Below the pieces are notes generated by a model that saw nothing but the letters and a program-made list of their open reading frames with translations, was not told the DNA's origin and did not search any database. A program made the position numbers and the translations under genes. This document shows, in pieces, positions 17,803-25,821 of a DNA stretch of 50,100 bases. Positions within the stretch are counted from its first letter, which is position 1. Every line of letters begins with the position of its first letter. The stretch comes from an uncultured Eubacterium sp. Lineage in GTDB: Bacteria > Bacillota > Clostridia > Lachnospirales > Lachnospiraceae. The DNA is taken from NCBI GenBank assembly GCA_934322085.1, contig CAKRGF010000018.1, positions 1-50,100 on the forward strand, given 5' to 3'.

Positions 17803-18905
17803 TCGATTTCCTCCCCTTCCAAAGCTCGTATGCCATACTGAATCATCTGCGCCTTTTCCTCGTCAGAAAGTTCTTCATCCGCCTGCACCAGACGAACAAA
17901 CTCGCCACGAAGTGACGCATCGTTTTGATAATCTTCATAGTCAATCCGAATTTTCGTTTTGTCCGTCACTTTCACGGTATAATAATCATCCTGAATCCAT
18001 TGATTCAGATAATCCAAATCTTTTTCACTGGCAAGTGCCATCTCGCCAACTAACACAAATTTCACAAAATCCTCATGCGACAGATGCTCTTTTTGTGCCG
18101 TGTCATTGATAGCATCCATAATCTCTGCCGTACTCATACAGTCACTGACATCGACTTCCACATAATGACCGTTTCTCAGGGCAAATGGAACAAATTCGCT
18201 CGCCACTGTCCCCTCTTTCAAATCTACATCTAAAAGAACAAAGCCATGCTCCCCATATTCATCAAACCCACGGCATTCTAAACATCCCGGATAGCAGTAC
18301 TCGCCCCGGCTGTCCAGTGTTTCTTTTTTATAACCATGCACATGCCCAAGTGCCAGATAATCAATGCCCTTGCCACGCAAATCACGCAGCGGCACGACTT
18401 CCGCCTTATCTTGTGCAGCGTATTCCGCCTCCTGTCCGTGAAGCATGACAATGTTTACATCCTCCCGGTTCAAGGTCAGTGAATTGGCTATCAGCGCATG
18501 ATTTTCCTCACACAACTCAACGCCGCTAATCACAAGACGGCATCCCTCATCCGCCTGCACATAAGCGGTCCACTCTTCACCAAACAATTTTAAATTTTCC
18601 GGGCACTCTTTGCCATTTGGTAAAAACAGACGCACATCATGATTTCCTTTGAGATAATAAAATGTCATGTCAGGACGTGTCGAAATCGCATGATAAACTG
18701 CATTGCGTGCTGTCGCCGAAATGTTTTTCCGATCAAACAAATCCCCCGCAATCAAAACTGCCGACACATTTTCTCTGTCGGCATATTCCATCATCCGGTT
18801 AAAAGAAGCGAGTAATTCTGCTTTTCGCTCCTTTGCTTTTTCCTTTGTCAAATGCGTCGTCATGCTTGAATCCAAATGCAAATCCGCACAATGAATCAGT
18901 TTCAT
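17799..18905 (-). CDS. SbcD/YhaO-like metallophosphoesterase (DNA nuclease)
   Basis: This encodes 368 aa from the ATG at 18905, preceded by AGGGGAGAAGCG. All phosphoesterase motifs are present in order: CADLHLDS (D-x-H), AGDLFDRK (GD), KGNHDV (GNHD), MLHGQE (H) and ALGHVHGY (GHxH). These bind two metal ions. It is translationally coupled to the SbcC/YhaN-like gene, so it is probably the nuclease subunit of that complex, used in double-strand break or hairpin processing. Confidence 0.88.
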   Translation of the reverse strand: MKLIHCADLHLDSSMTTHLTKEKAKERKAELLASFNRMMEYADRENVSAVLIAGDLFDRKNISATARNAVYHAISTRPDMTFYYLKGNHDVRLFLPNGKECPENLKLFGEEWTAYVQADEGCRLVISGVELCEENHALIANSLTLNREDVNIVMLHGQEAEYAAQDKAEVVPLRDLRGKGIDYLALGHVHGYKKETLDSRGEYCYPGCLECRGFDEYGEHGFVLLDVDLKEGTVASEFVPFALRNGHYVEVDVSDCMSTAEIMDAINDTAQKEHLSHEDFVKFVLVGEMALASEKDLDYLNQWIQDDYYTVKVTDKTKIRIDYEDYQNDASLRGEFVRLVQADEELSDEEKAQMIQYGIRALEGEEIE

Positions 18906-18922
18906 CGCTTCTCCCCTTCCTC

Positions 18923-19813
18923 TTACTCTCTCTCTTTGCGGCTCCATCTTCCGCTTGCACCGCACGGCAGAACAAGACCCTGCTTACCGCGCACTGGCAA
19001 TCCGATTTCATCCGCTTCAACAATTCCGCCAAAACGGCTTTTTATTTCCAAATTTAACATATAGGAAAGCACTGCCGGCTGTAATCCCGTTGTGTAAGAA
19101 TTAATCAGGAAAAATAATGGCTTGTCCGCAAGTACCTTCGTGCAAAGCTGTACCAGTGGGAAAATTTTTTCTTCTATTTTCCAGATCTCACCTTTGGGAC
19201 CTCTTCCATAAGAAGGCGGGTCCATAATAATTGCATCATAATGATTGCCGCGGCGGATTTCACGCTCCACAAATTTCACGCAGTCATCCACCAGATAGCG
19301 AATCGGCGCATTCGCAAGTCCGGACGCTGCAGCATTTTCTTTCGCCCAGGTAACCATCCCTTTTGATGCGTCCACATGTGTCACAGCTGCCCCGGCATCG
19401 GCGCATGCCACTGTCGCGCCACCCGTGTATGCAAATAAGTTCAGCACTTTGATTTCTTTTCCTGGATTTTTCTTCTTTGCCTCGCGAATCAAATTTCCGC
19501 TCCACTCCCAGTTTACCGCCTGCTCAGGGAAAAGTCCGGTATGCTTAAAATGAAATGGTTTCAAATGAAATTTGAGATTTCCATAGGAAATCTCCCACTG
19601 CTCCGGCAAATTAAAAAATTCCCACTGTCCGCCGCCTTTATTGCTTCTGTGGTAATGTCCGTTTTTCTGTTTCCACTCTCTCACTTTGTGCGGTGTGTTC
19701 CAAATCACCTGCGGGTCCGGGCGCACAAGAATATAATCGCCCCACCGCTCTAATTTTTCTCCCGCCGAAGTATCTAACACTTCATAATCGTTCCATCCAT
19801 CTGCAATCCACAT
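18923..19813 (-). CDS. RlmI-like class I SAM-dependent methyltransferase
   Basis: At 296 aa it has the RlmI/RlmK-type catalytic domain: SAM motif I VLNLFAYTGGATVA, acidic residue in VTHVDASKG, and motif IV DAIIMDPPSYGRG. The N-terminal PUA domain of RlmI is absent. Where RlmI has a catalytic Cys (SCS-type motif) this protein reads LINSYTTG, so 5-methylcytosine chemistry is doubtful. rRNA is the usual target for the family; this target is unassigned. It lies 19 bp after the small helical gene and 17 bp before the SbcD-like gene. Confidence 0.82.
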   Translation of the reverse strand: MWIADGWNDYEVLDTSAGEKLERWGDYILVRPDPQVIWNTPHKVREWKQKNGHYHRSNKGGGQWEFFNLPEQWEISYGNLKFHLKPFHFKHTGLFPEQAVNWEWSGNLIREAKKKNPGKEIKVLNLFAYTGGATVACADAGAAVTHVDASKGMVTWAKENAAASGLANAPIRYLVDDCVKFVEREIRRGNHYDAIIMDPPSYGRGPKGEIWKIEEKIFPLVQLCTKVLADKPLFFLINSYTTGLQPAVLSYMLNLEIKSRFGGIVEADEIGLPVRGKQGLVLPCGASGRWSRKERE

Positions 19814-19832
19814 AATTTACAATCCTCTTCTT

Positions 19833-20036
19833 CTATTTTTTCTCGCTTGAAAATACACTCTTGATTTCTTTACCAACTTTTTTTGCCTCTTTGGTGACAA
19901 CCTCTGCAGCATGGTCAATTTTCTTGTCCAGTTCTTTTTCTTTGGCGTATTTGCCGGCTTTGTCCGCCACATTGTTCACGGCGTCAACCGCCTTGCCAAA
20001 ACCGTCTAACATCTTCTCTTTATTTAATAATGGCAT
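19833..20036 (-). CDS. Small charged helical protein
   Basis: This encodes 67 aa with a strong Shine-Dalgarno (AAGGAGGTGGCGTT) before the ATG. It is Lys/Glu/Ala-rich, without Cys or membrane segment, and predicted as mostly amphipathic helix (VNNVADKAGKYAKEKE). I do not recognise a family, though the style resembles late-embryogenesis-like or CsbD-type stress proteins. It is the first gene of the operon running to dtd. Confidence 0.7.
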   Translation of the reverse strand: MPLLNKEKMLDGFGKAVDAVNNVADKAGKYAKEKELDKKIDHAAEVVTKEAKKVGKEIKSVFSSEKK

Positions 20037-20063
20037 AACGCCACCTCCTTGTCATTTGGTATG

Positions 20064-20072
20064 ATTATATCA
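20064..20072 (-). promoter_or_regulatory. Extended -10 promoter of the small protein-to-dtd operon
   Basis: Minus strand TGATATAAT lies about 30 bp before the start of the small helical gene. The -35 region is weak (TAGTTT at 17 bp), as expected for an extended -10 promoter. Confidence 0.5.
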
Positions 20073-20136
20073 TAAGATGGGGGAAGAAACTAGTGGGTGT
20101 TTGTGTCAAATGTTCGGTGGGACTTTTTTGTTTTCC

Positions 20137-20273
20137 GTAATTCCGTAGAAAAGCTTTGCGTCTCGTGGGAGTTCTCACTAGTTGAGTGCGTAACGGTATG
20201 GGCACTGAAACTACCAGTGCCTCATACCGACGTACTCAAACCCACGAGTCACAAAGTTTTTCTACGGAATTAC
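20137..20273. repeat. Long imperfect palindrome (MITE-like or structured RNA)
   Basis: The ends GTAATTCCGTAGAAAA and TTTTCTACGGAATTAC are perfect inverted repeats. Inside them pair CTCGTGGG/CCCACGAG, TTGAGTGCGT/ACGTACTCAA, CGGTATG/CATACCG and GCACTG/CAGTGC around a 7-nt loop, with small bulges. The fold would be one hairpin about 137 nt long. No protein is encoded. The left half resembles 49985-50040 near the right edge. The rest of 20037-20536 shows no gene. Confidence 0.8.
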
Positions 20274-20471
20274 TGGAATCCAAAGGAATTTGCAGCGAAC
20301 ATTTGTCACAGCCCGATTACTCAAAACTCAACTTTGTTAAAACTTCAATCGAATTTTTCGAGACAAGGCAACTCTTTTTTTATTTTGAGTGGATTAGCGT
20401 TGCCTGAGACTTTTGATGCTTATAAAACGGATTTCTCCATTGCTCCACAACTTCCGCAATCCTGCAAACAG

Positions 20472-20508
20472 CGAAAAATGGTGCTAGGACAACAGTCCTA
20501 GCACCACT
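20472..20508 (-). terminator. Rho-independent terminator after purB
   Basis: A perfect 12-bp stem (GGTGCTAGGACT region, pairing 20479-20490 with 20495-20506) is followed on the minus strand by a T run (ATTTTTCGC). It lies about 30 bp past the purB stop. Confidence 0.88.
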
Positions 20509-20536
20509 TTGTCTACATAATACTTACTTTCCTTAA

Positions 20537-21991
20537 TTAGCAGTTAATCTCTGCTGTAATTCCAAGCAAGTCTTTGTTTTCGTCGAGAATTGGTGTGACC
20601 ACGTCTTCAACAAATTCTTTTACCTGACTTGGTGCACGGCCAACATATTTGCTTGGGTCCATGGTCTTCTGCAATTCTTCCAAAGTCATCGGGAAAGCGT
20701 CATCTGCGGCAATCAGCTCTAAGAGGTTGTTGTCTAAGCCGCGCTCTTTTACATTTCTGCCTGCTTCCATGGAAAGCTCACGAATCTTCTCATGCAGCTC
20801 CTGACGGTTGCCACCGGCTTTTACGGCATCCATCATGATGTTCTCGGTTGCCATAAATGGAAGTTCGGACATGAGACGTTTTGTAATTACTTTATCGTAA
20901 ACAACAAGTCCATCGGCTACATTTAAGAACAAATCTAAAATACCGTCGATTGTGAGGAAACCTTCTGCTACACTCAGACGCTTATTTGCGGAGTCATCGA
21001 GTGTTCTCTCAAACCACTGGGTTGCCGATGTAATTGCCGGGTTCAAGGCATCAATCATCACATAGCGGGACAAGGATGCAATTCTTTCGCTTCGCATTGG
21101 GTTTCTCTTGTAAGCCATCGCAGAGGAACCAATCTGGCTCTTTTCAAATGGCTCTTCCACTTCTTTCAAATGCTGAAGAAGACGGATATCGTTTGAGAAT
21201 TTATGTGCGCTGGCTGCGATGCCCGCAAGCACATTTACCACGCGGGTATCTAATTTACGGGAATATGTCTGTCCGGAAACAGGGAAGCATGCGTCAAATC
21301 CCATTTTCTTTGCAATCAGTTTGTCCGCTTCTTTACATTTGCTCTCATCACCGTCAAACAGTTCAAGGAAACTTGCCTGTGTACCGGTAGTTCCTTTTGA
21401 ACCAAGAAGTTTCATATGAGACAGCACGTGATTCAAATCTTCCAAATCCATCACAAGTTCCTGAATCCAGAGTGTTGCACGCTTACCAACTGTCGTTGGC
21501 TGTGCCGGCTGGAAATGAGTAAATGCAAGCGTCGGAAGGTCTTTGTATTTCATTGCAAAATCAGATAATACGGAAATAACATTCACCAGTTTTTTCTTTA
21601 CTAATTTAAGTGCTTCGGTCATGATAATGACGTCTGTATTATCACCAACATAGCAGGAAGTTGCTCCGAGGTGAATGATTCCTGCTGCCTTTGGACACTG
21701 TTTGCCATATGCATATACATGGCTCATTACGTCGTGGCGCACTTCTTTTTCACGAGCTTTTGCAACATCATAATTGATATCTGTCACATGCGCTTTTAAC
21801 TCCTCAATCTGCTCGTCTGTGATGCGTGGATTTCCATCTGCATCCTTTAAGCCAAGTTCTTTCTCGGTTTCTGCTAACGCAATCCATAATTTTCTCCAAG
21901 TCTGGAATTTCATATCCGGCGAGAAAATAAACTGCATTTCTTTGCTGGCGTATCTCTCCGACAACGGGCTTACATATCTGTCTGTACTCAT
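20537..21991 (-). CDS. purB: Adenylosuccinate lyase
   Basis: This 484-aa protein belongs to the fumarase/aspartase superfamily. The signature loop SSAMAYKRNPMRSERI carries the catalytic Ser, and HLGATSCYVGDNTD and THFQPAQPTTVGKR are the other conserved substrate-binding blocks. It cleaves SAICAR and adenylosuccinate, releasing fumarate, in purine synthesis. At over 480 aa it is of the longer, eukaryote-like subtype rather than the roughly 430-aa B. subtilis type. It lies 63 bp after purF in the same direction. Confidence 0.96.
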   Translation of the reverse strand: MSTDRYVSPLSERYASKEMQFIFSPDMKFQTWRKLWIALAETEKELGLKDADGNPRITDEQIEELKAHVTDINYDVAKAREKEVRHDVMSHVYAYGKQCPKAAGIIHLGATSCYVGDNTDVIIMTEALKLVKKKLVNVISVLSDFAMKYKDLPTLAFTHFQPAQPTTVGKRATLWIQELVMDLEDLNHVLSHMKLLGSKGTTGTQASFLELFDGDESKCKEADKLIAKKMGFDACFPVSGQTYSRKLDTRVVNVLAGIAASAHKFSNDIRLLQHLKEVEEPFEKSQIGSSAMAYKRNPMRSERIASLSRYVMIDALNPAITSATQWFERTLDDSANKRLSVAEGFLTIDGILDLFLNVADGLVVYDKVITKRLMSELPFMATENIMMDAVKAGGNRQELHEKIRELSMEAGRNVKERGLDNNLLELIAADDAFPMTLEELQKTMDPSKYVGRAPSQVKEFVEDVVTPILDENKDLLGITAEINC

Positions 21992-22054
21992 ATTCTTTCT
22001 TTCCTTTCTCTATCCTTTTATAAAATAGTGCCAGGGCTTTTCCTTAACACCTAT

Positions 22055-23491
22055 TTACGGTTCAAAACTTCCACGAATATCTTCGGTTGGCGGCTCTACC
22101 GGGTAATTTCCGGAGAAGCACGCATCGCAGTAACCGGTGTCTCCCTCAATCAATTCCGGCAGTCTTTCGCCATCTAAGTAACCAAGCGAATCCGCTCCAA
22201 TCAACTCACAAATCTGGGATACCGTGTGGTCATGCGCAATCAGCTGGTCACAGCTTGGTACATCGGTTCCAAAATAACATGGGAACAAAAATGGCGGCGA
22301 ACTGATTCTTACATGCACCTCAGTCGCTCCGGCATCTTTGAGCATTTTTACAATGTGGCCGCTCGTCGTACCGCGCACAATCGAATCATCAACCATCACA
22401 ACACGCTTGCCATTAACCACCTCTTTCAAGGCATTCAATTTAATGTTTACACTGGACTCACGGGCAGACTGTTTTGGTTTAATAAATGTTCTTCCCACAT
22501 AACTGTTCTTGATAAAACCAACACCATACGGAATATTTGACTCCAGGGCAAATCCCATCGCAGCCGCATTTCCGGAATCCGGTACTCCGATAACAATATC
22601 CGCTTCAGCCGGATGCATCTGGGCAAGAATTTTTCCTGCCATAATACGTGAATTATAAACGCTCACACCATCCACATAACTGTCCGGTCTTGCAAAATAA
22701 ATATATTCAAAAATACATCTTGCTGGTTTTACTGTGCAGAGACTTTCATCCGATGTAATACCGTTTTTATCTAACATAACAATTTCACCCGGTTTTACAT
22801 CCCGGACAAATGTTGCACCAACCGCATCGAGTGCGCAGGTTTCGCTGGCAAGCAGATAACTGTTATCCCGTTTTCCAATCACCAGAGGACGAAAACCAAA
22901 TGGGTCGCGGGCACCAATCAGTTTTCTCGGACTGGAAATCACAAGTGAATACGCACCTTTTAATTTCTTCATCGCATTTTTCACAGCTTCTTCTACCGTA
23001 CCCGTTTTCAAACGCTCTCTTGCAATGTGGTACGCAATGACTTCCGAATCAATGGTCGTCTGGAAAATAGCTCCTGTGTATTCCAGTTCTTTGCGGAGTT
23101 CCGGAGCATTTACCAGATTTCCGTTATGCGCTAACATAAGAATACCTTTGACATAATTTAATACTAACGGCTGCACATTCTGTCCATTGCTCGCACCTGC
23201 TGTCGAGTAGCGGACATGTCCAACCCCGATATTTCCTTTGAGTTTTTCAAGTTTTTCAGAATCAAAGACTTCATTGACAAGTCCCATGCCTTTTGAAGAC
23301 AATACTTTTCCTTTGGGTCCTTCCGTATCGCTGACCGCAATACCACAGCTTTCCTGACCTCTGTGCTGCAAAGCGAAAAGTCCATAATAAATTGTGGAGG
23401 CAACATCACCGCCATCCAAATCATAGACACCGAAAACACCACACTCTTCATGCAGTCCATCGTAATAAGTTTCATCAACCTGTGAGTTCAT
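22055..23491 (-). CDS. purF: Amidophosphoribosyltransferase
   Basis: This 478-aa enzyme makes phosphoribosylamine from PRPP and Gln, the committed purine step. A short propeptide ends at HEE, exposing nucleophile C17 (CGVFGVYD). The PRPP loop is VVMVDDSIVRGTTSG. Cys residues at RCIFEY, FPCYFG and YCDACF match the [4Fe-4S] ligands of the B. subtilis type, so it should be oxygen-sensitive. The start lies 22 bp after the GH3-like lipoprotein gene. Confidence 0.97.
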   Translation of the reverse strand: MNSQVDETYYDGLHEECGVFGVYDLDGGDVASTIYYGLFALQHRGQESCGIAVSDTEGPKGKVLSSKGMGLVNEVFDSEKLEKLKGNIGVGHVRYSTAGASNGQNVQPLVLNYVKGILMLAHNGNLVNAPELRKELEYTGAIFQTTIDSEVIAYHIARERLKTGTVEEAVKNAMKKLKGAYSLVISSPRKLIGARDPFGFRPLVIGKRDNSYLLASETCALDAVGATFVRDVKPGEIVMLDKNGITSDESLCTVKPARCIFEYIYFARPDSYVDGVSVYNSRIMAGKILAQMHPAEADIVIGVPDSGNAAAMGFALESNIPYGVGFIKNSYVGRTFIKPKQSARESSVNIKLNALKEVVNGKRVVMVDDSIVRGTTSGHIVKMLKDAGATEVHVRISSPPFLFPCYFGTDVPSCDQLIAHDHTVSQICELIGADSLGYLDGERLPELIEGDTGYCDACFSGNYPVEPPTEDIRGSFEP

Positions 23492-23513
23492 TTCAAGTCC
23501 TTCCTTTTGCTGT

Positions 23514-24740
23514 TTATTCTAACACAAGTATGCCCCTTTGAATCTTATTCTGTAAGATCCGCCGGACGGATGTGTTAATCACTTTTTCATCAATCCTGCC
23601 TTCCTTCACGGCAGTAATTAAAGCCTCATAGCACTCCTTGAAATTCCCCGGCAGGACGATTAGATCACATCCTGCTTTCACCGCTTCCACTACGGCAAAT
23701 TCATTTGTATAATTGTTCTCTATCACATTATCATTGAGTGGGCTTGTCATAACAATTCCATCAAATCCGAGTTCTTCCCGTAAAAGTTTTGTCACAATAT
23801 CCTGCGACATAAATGCCGGTACTTTTTTTACCGTCAGCTTACTGTATGCGGCATTGCTCACCATCACACAGTCAGCACCTGCCTGAATACCGCTCGCATA
23901 CGGCACAAAATTCGTATCACGTATTGTCATCAGACTGTCTGTATTTTCGGCAATTGACTCCGTCACATCCGCAGAAACATTACCAATCCCCGGGAAAGTC
24001 CGAAGCGTCACAGAAATTCCGCCCTCGCGCATACCACTTACAAAATCATCTAACAAATCTGCCACAGCATCCGCATCACTTCCCAGACAGCGCATCGCAT
24101 ACGACGGATTTTGGTCACTAGCCAGATCTGCCACCGGCGCCAGATTCAGATTTACACCGATTTTCGTCAATTCTCCGGCAATCGTTTTTCCCGATTCATA
24201 AATCTGGTTTGCCGTCATATTTTGTCCCATTTCTTTTGGGGTAACATAACCGGTATCTTTTAAATCCTCAACTTTAGCAGAAATGGATTTTTCTCCACCA
24301 CCGTCTTCCTCTACGGCAACGTAAAGCGCACTTCCGGACACAACGCTCGCCTGTAAATTCTGCACGAGCTTTTTCGTCTGCTTCTGCGACTTAATATTCT
24401 CCCTCGTAAGATAGACGCCGCCAAGGTGATAATCAAGAATTGCCTGTTTCATGCTGTCCGTCGCCTTATACGCGGTTCCGTCCACCGACGGCGATGCATC
24501 TAACTGTAGTAAATCTACCAAAAACATCTGTCCTACCTTTTGTTCAATTGTCATTGTTTTTACAATCTTCTCTGCTTCTGAAAAAGCCTCATCTTCTGAA
24601 ATCAGCGGCGTAACGGTCGCTGTTGCAGACGGTGCACTCGTACTTTCGCCGGCTTTCTTCTCTACCGTTTTATGTGTGCCACACGAACACAAAAGCAAAA
24701 CAAGGCTCAGCATAATCCCCATCCACTGGTATCGTTTCAT
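23514..24740 (-). CDS. GH3-like lipoprotein, probably catalytically inactive
   Basis: This encodes 408 aa. A lipoprotein signal peptide ends in LLLCSC, so Cys is lipidated and the protein sits outside the membrane. A Ser/Thr linker leads to a beta-N-acetylhexosaminidase (NagZ-type) barrel. Conserved framework is clear (GQMFLVDLLQ, LAPVADLASD, ELGFDGIVMT). The active site is not: the usual KHFPGHGDT loop reads RTFPGIGNVS, and the nucleophile Asp expected in VMTDAL reads VMTSPL. It may act as a binding protein for wall fragments. Its place before purF looks fortuitous. Confidence 0.82.
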   Translation of the reverse strand: MKRYQWMGIMLSLVLLLCSCGTHKTVEKKAGESTSAPSATATVTPLISEDEAFSEAEKIVKTMTIEQKVGQMFLVDLLQLDASPSVDGTAYKATDSMKQAILDYHLGGVYLTRENIKSQKQTKKLVQNLQASVVSGSALYVAVEEDGGGEKSISAKVEDLKDTGYVTPKEMGQNMTANQIYESGKTIAGELTKIGVNLNLAPVADLASDQNPSYAMRCLGSDADAVADLLDDFVSGMREGGISVTLRTFPGIGNVSADVTESIAENTDSLMTIRDTNFVPYASGIQAGADCVMVSNAAYSKLTVKKVPAFMSQDIVTKLLREELGFDGIVMTSPLNDNVIENNYTNEFAVVEAVKAGCDLIVLPGNFKECYEALITAVKEGRIDEKVINTSVRRILQNKIQRGILVLE

Positions 24741-24826
24741 CGTCGTGAATCCCTCTTTTTCTCTTTCCTATATCAAAATATTTAACGCAAAAAAGCCAAA
24801 CTTCCACTAATCATAATACTGTCAAT

Positions 24827-24855
24827 ATTATAGTATATTCTCTGCCTATATGCAA
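24827..24855 (-). promoter_or_regulatory. Sigma-A promoter of the GH3-purF-purB operon
   Basis: Minus strand: TTGCAT (24850-24855), 17-bp spacer, TATAAT (24827-24832). The start of transcription would lie about 80 nt before the lipoprotein ATG. Confidence 0.7.
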
Positions 24856-24911
24856 ATAAAATATTTCCGTCTTTTTTTCATTTTTTTGTGTAAATCACCC
24901 AAGCCACCCTG

Positions 24912-24920
24912 CATAGGATA
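24912..24920 (+). promoter_or_regulatory. Possible sporulation-type (sigma-K-like) -10
   Basis: CATAGGATA fits the CATAnnnTA -10 of sigma-K promoters and lies about 32 bp before the Cys/Gly-rich gene. No AC element is found at exactly the usual distance, so the call is tentative. Confidence 0.3.
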
Positions 24921-24951
24921 ACAGTGTAAATGAAATTTAGGAGGCAAACCT

Positions 24952-25173
24952 ATGAGTGATTTGTCAGCAACAAACTGTGGCGGAGGATGCTCCTGCAACG
25001 AGAACAATTCTTCCTGCTGCTGGATTATTATCCTTTTACTTCTTTGCTGCGGCGGCTGTGGTAACGGCTTTGGCGGCATGGGCGGTGATTGCAGCTGCAT
25101 CATTTGGATTCTCATTATCCTCTGCTGCTGTGGAGGCAATAACGGATTCGGTGGATTCGGCTGTGGCTGCTAA
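24952..25173 (+). CDS. Small Cys/Gly-rich hydrophobic protein, possible spore-coat type
   Basis: This encodes 73 aa with TAGGAGGCAAACCT before the ATG. It has about 17 Cys residues in pairs and triplets (CCGGCG, CCCGG), Gly-Phe-Gly runs (GNGFGG, GGFGCGC) and two short hydrophobic stretches (WIIILLLL, CIIWILIIL). Similar Cys/Gly-rich miniproteins are annotated in Clostridia as chorion-like high-Cys or YjcZ-like spore proteins. No function can be read directly. It would cross-link through disulfides if exported or deposited on spores. Confidence 0.7.
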   Translation: MSDLSATNCGGGCSCNENNSSCCWIIILLLLCCGGCGNGFGGMGGDCSCIIWILIILCCCGGNNGFGGFGCGC

Positions 25174-25193
25174 TTGAGGCATGCGTAATCTTT

Positions 25194-25210
25194 AGGGGAA
25201 TCGAACCCCT
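25194..25210 (-). other. Isolated tRNA T-arm-like hairpin
   Basis: The minus strand reads AGGGG-TTCGATT-CCCCT, a perfect 5-bp stem with the canonical T-loop pattern TTCRANY. It is framed by TGCGT/ACGCA pairing (25182-25186 with 25215-25219). No D-arm, anticodon arm or CCA end is found. It is either a tRNA fragment left by an integration event or a chance hairpin. Confidence 0.4.
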
Positions 25211-25218
25211 GTGGACGC

Positions 25219-25252
25219 AAAAAAATGGGGCGGATAACCGCCTCATTTTTTT
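25219..25252. terminator. Bidirectional rho-independent terminator
   Basis: AAAAAAATGGGGCGG, a 4-nt loop and CCGCCTCATTTTTTT form a strong stem with A/T runs on both sides. It serves the Cys-rich gene on the plus strand and the 56-aa gene on the minus strand, whose stop codon overlaps it. Confidence 0.9.
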
Positions 25253-25421
25253 AATTTCGATTCATTAAATTAGAACTGTTTCTCTGATGCAGTCTGTGTT
25301 CCTCTTCCCATGTCTGCGGAAAATATTTTCTTTTCTCCTCTGGTGTTAATGATTCATAACACGCTAAATCCACCTCATAAATCGTTGTATCATCCACAAT
25401 CACTTTTGTCCTTTCCTTCAT
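25251..25421 (-). CDS. Small uncharacterised protein (56 aa)
   Basis: The ATG at 25421 opens a 56-aa frame beginning MKERTKVIVDDTTIYEVDL and ending LHQRNSSNLMNRN. Composition is protein-like (charged, with LTPEEKRKYFP and TWEEEHRLHQ). Its stop falls exactly in the terminator. The Shine-Dalgarno is weak (GGCGGGCAGATACCG). No family is recognised; short proteins of this style often occur on mobile elements. Confidence 0.55.
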   Translation of the reverse strand: MKERTKVIVDDTTIYEVDLACYESLTPEEKRKYFPQTWEEEHRLHQRNSSNLMNRN

Positions 25422-25506
25422 CGGTATCTGCCCGCCTTATGTTTCTTATTTTATTGTATGAAAGCTTTTTAGAAACGGTTCAAAAAGGACATTCACGGAC
25501 AGACTC

Positions 25507-25731
25507 TCATTCGCCGGGACTGCTTGATATTACCTTTCCGGTATTCCAAAGCATAACTGCACGTTTGGCGGCATCTAAGCGCTCTTCATCCGAACGGAAA
25601 TCAATATTTACCGTATGACATCCACAATCCAGGCATGATACATAATAACTACATCCACATTCCTCTTCTAATAACGCACCGCCATCACATAATGGACAAT
25701 CGCTAATTTCTAACATTTCATCGATGTTCAT
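25507..25731 (-). CDS. Lar-family zinc-ribbon protein (restriction-alleviation-like)
   Basis: This encodes 74 aa. The ATG at 25731 follows GAGGAAAATT. The layout CPLCDGG, then CGCSYYVSCLDCGCHT, then DAAKRAVMLWNTGK matches the Lar restriction alleviation fold: two CxxC knuckles binding zinc and a C-terminal helix with a conserved Trp-Asn. In phages such proteins modulate type I restriction; chromosomal copies are mostly uncharacterised. A remnant of a second copy's tail lies at 13304-13351. Confidence 0.72.
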   Translation of the reverse strand: MNIDEMLEISDCPLCDGGALLEEECGCSYYVSCLDCGCHTVNIDFRSDEERLDAAKRAVMLWNTGKVISSSPGE

Positions 25732-25821
25732 AATTTTCCTCTTTTCATTTATTCTTTGCTCTATCATAAGGCAGATGGCAATGCTAAGTCAATAGGTTAT
25801 ACGCTTTTACCTCATTAACTT

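Noticed and set aside
20097..20501. 134-aa plus-strand frame across the palindrome
   Set aside because: It runs through the palindrome and the purB terminator, has no ribosome-binding site and no protein-like composition.
24846..25139. Minus-strand open frame opposite the Cys-rich gene
   Set aside because: It is rich in Pro and Gln only because it is antisense to Gly/Cys codons; the plus-strand frame has the ribosome-binding site.
25182..25219. Complete tRNA gene on the minus strand
   Set aside because: Only the T-arm matches; no anticodon arm, D-arm or acceptor pairing is found at the required distances.
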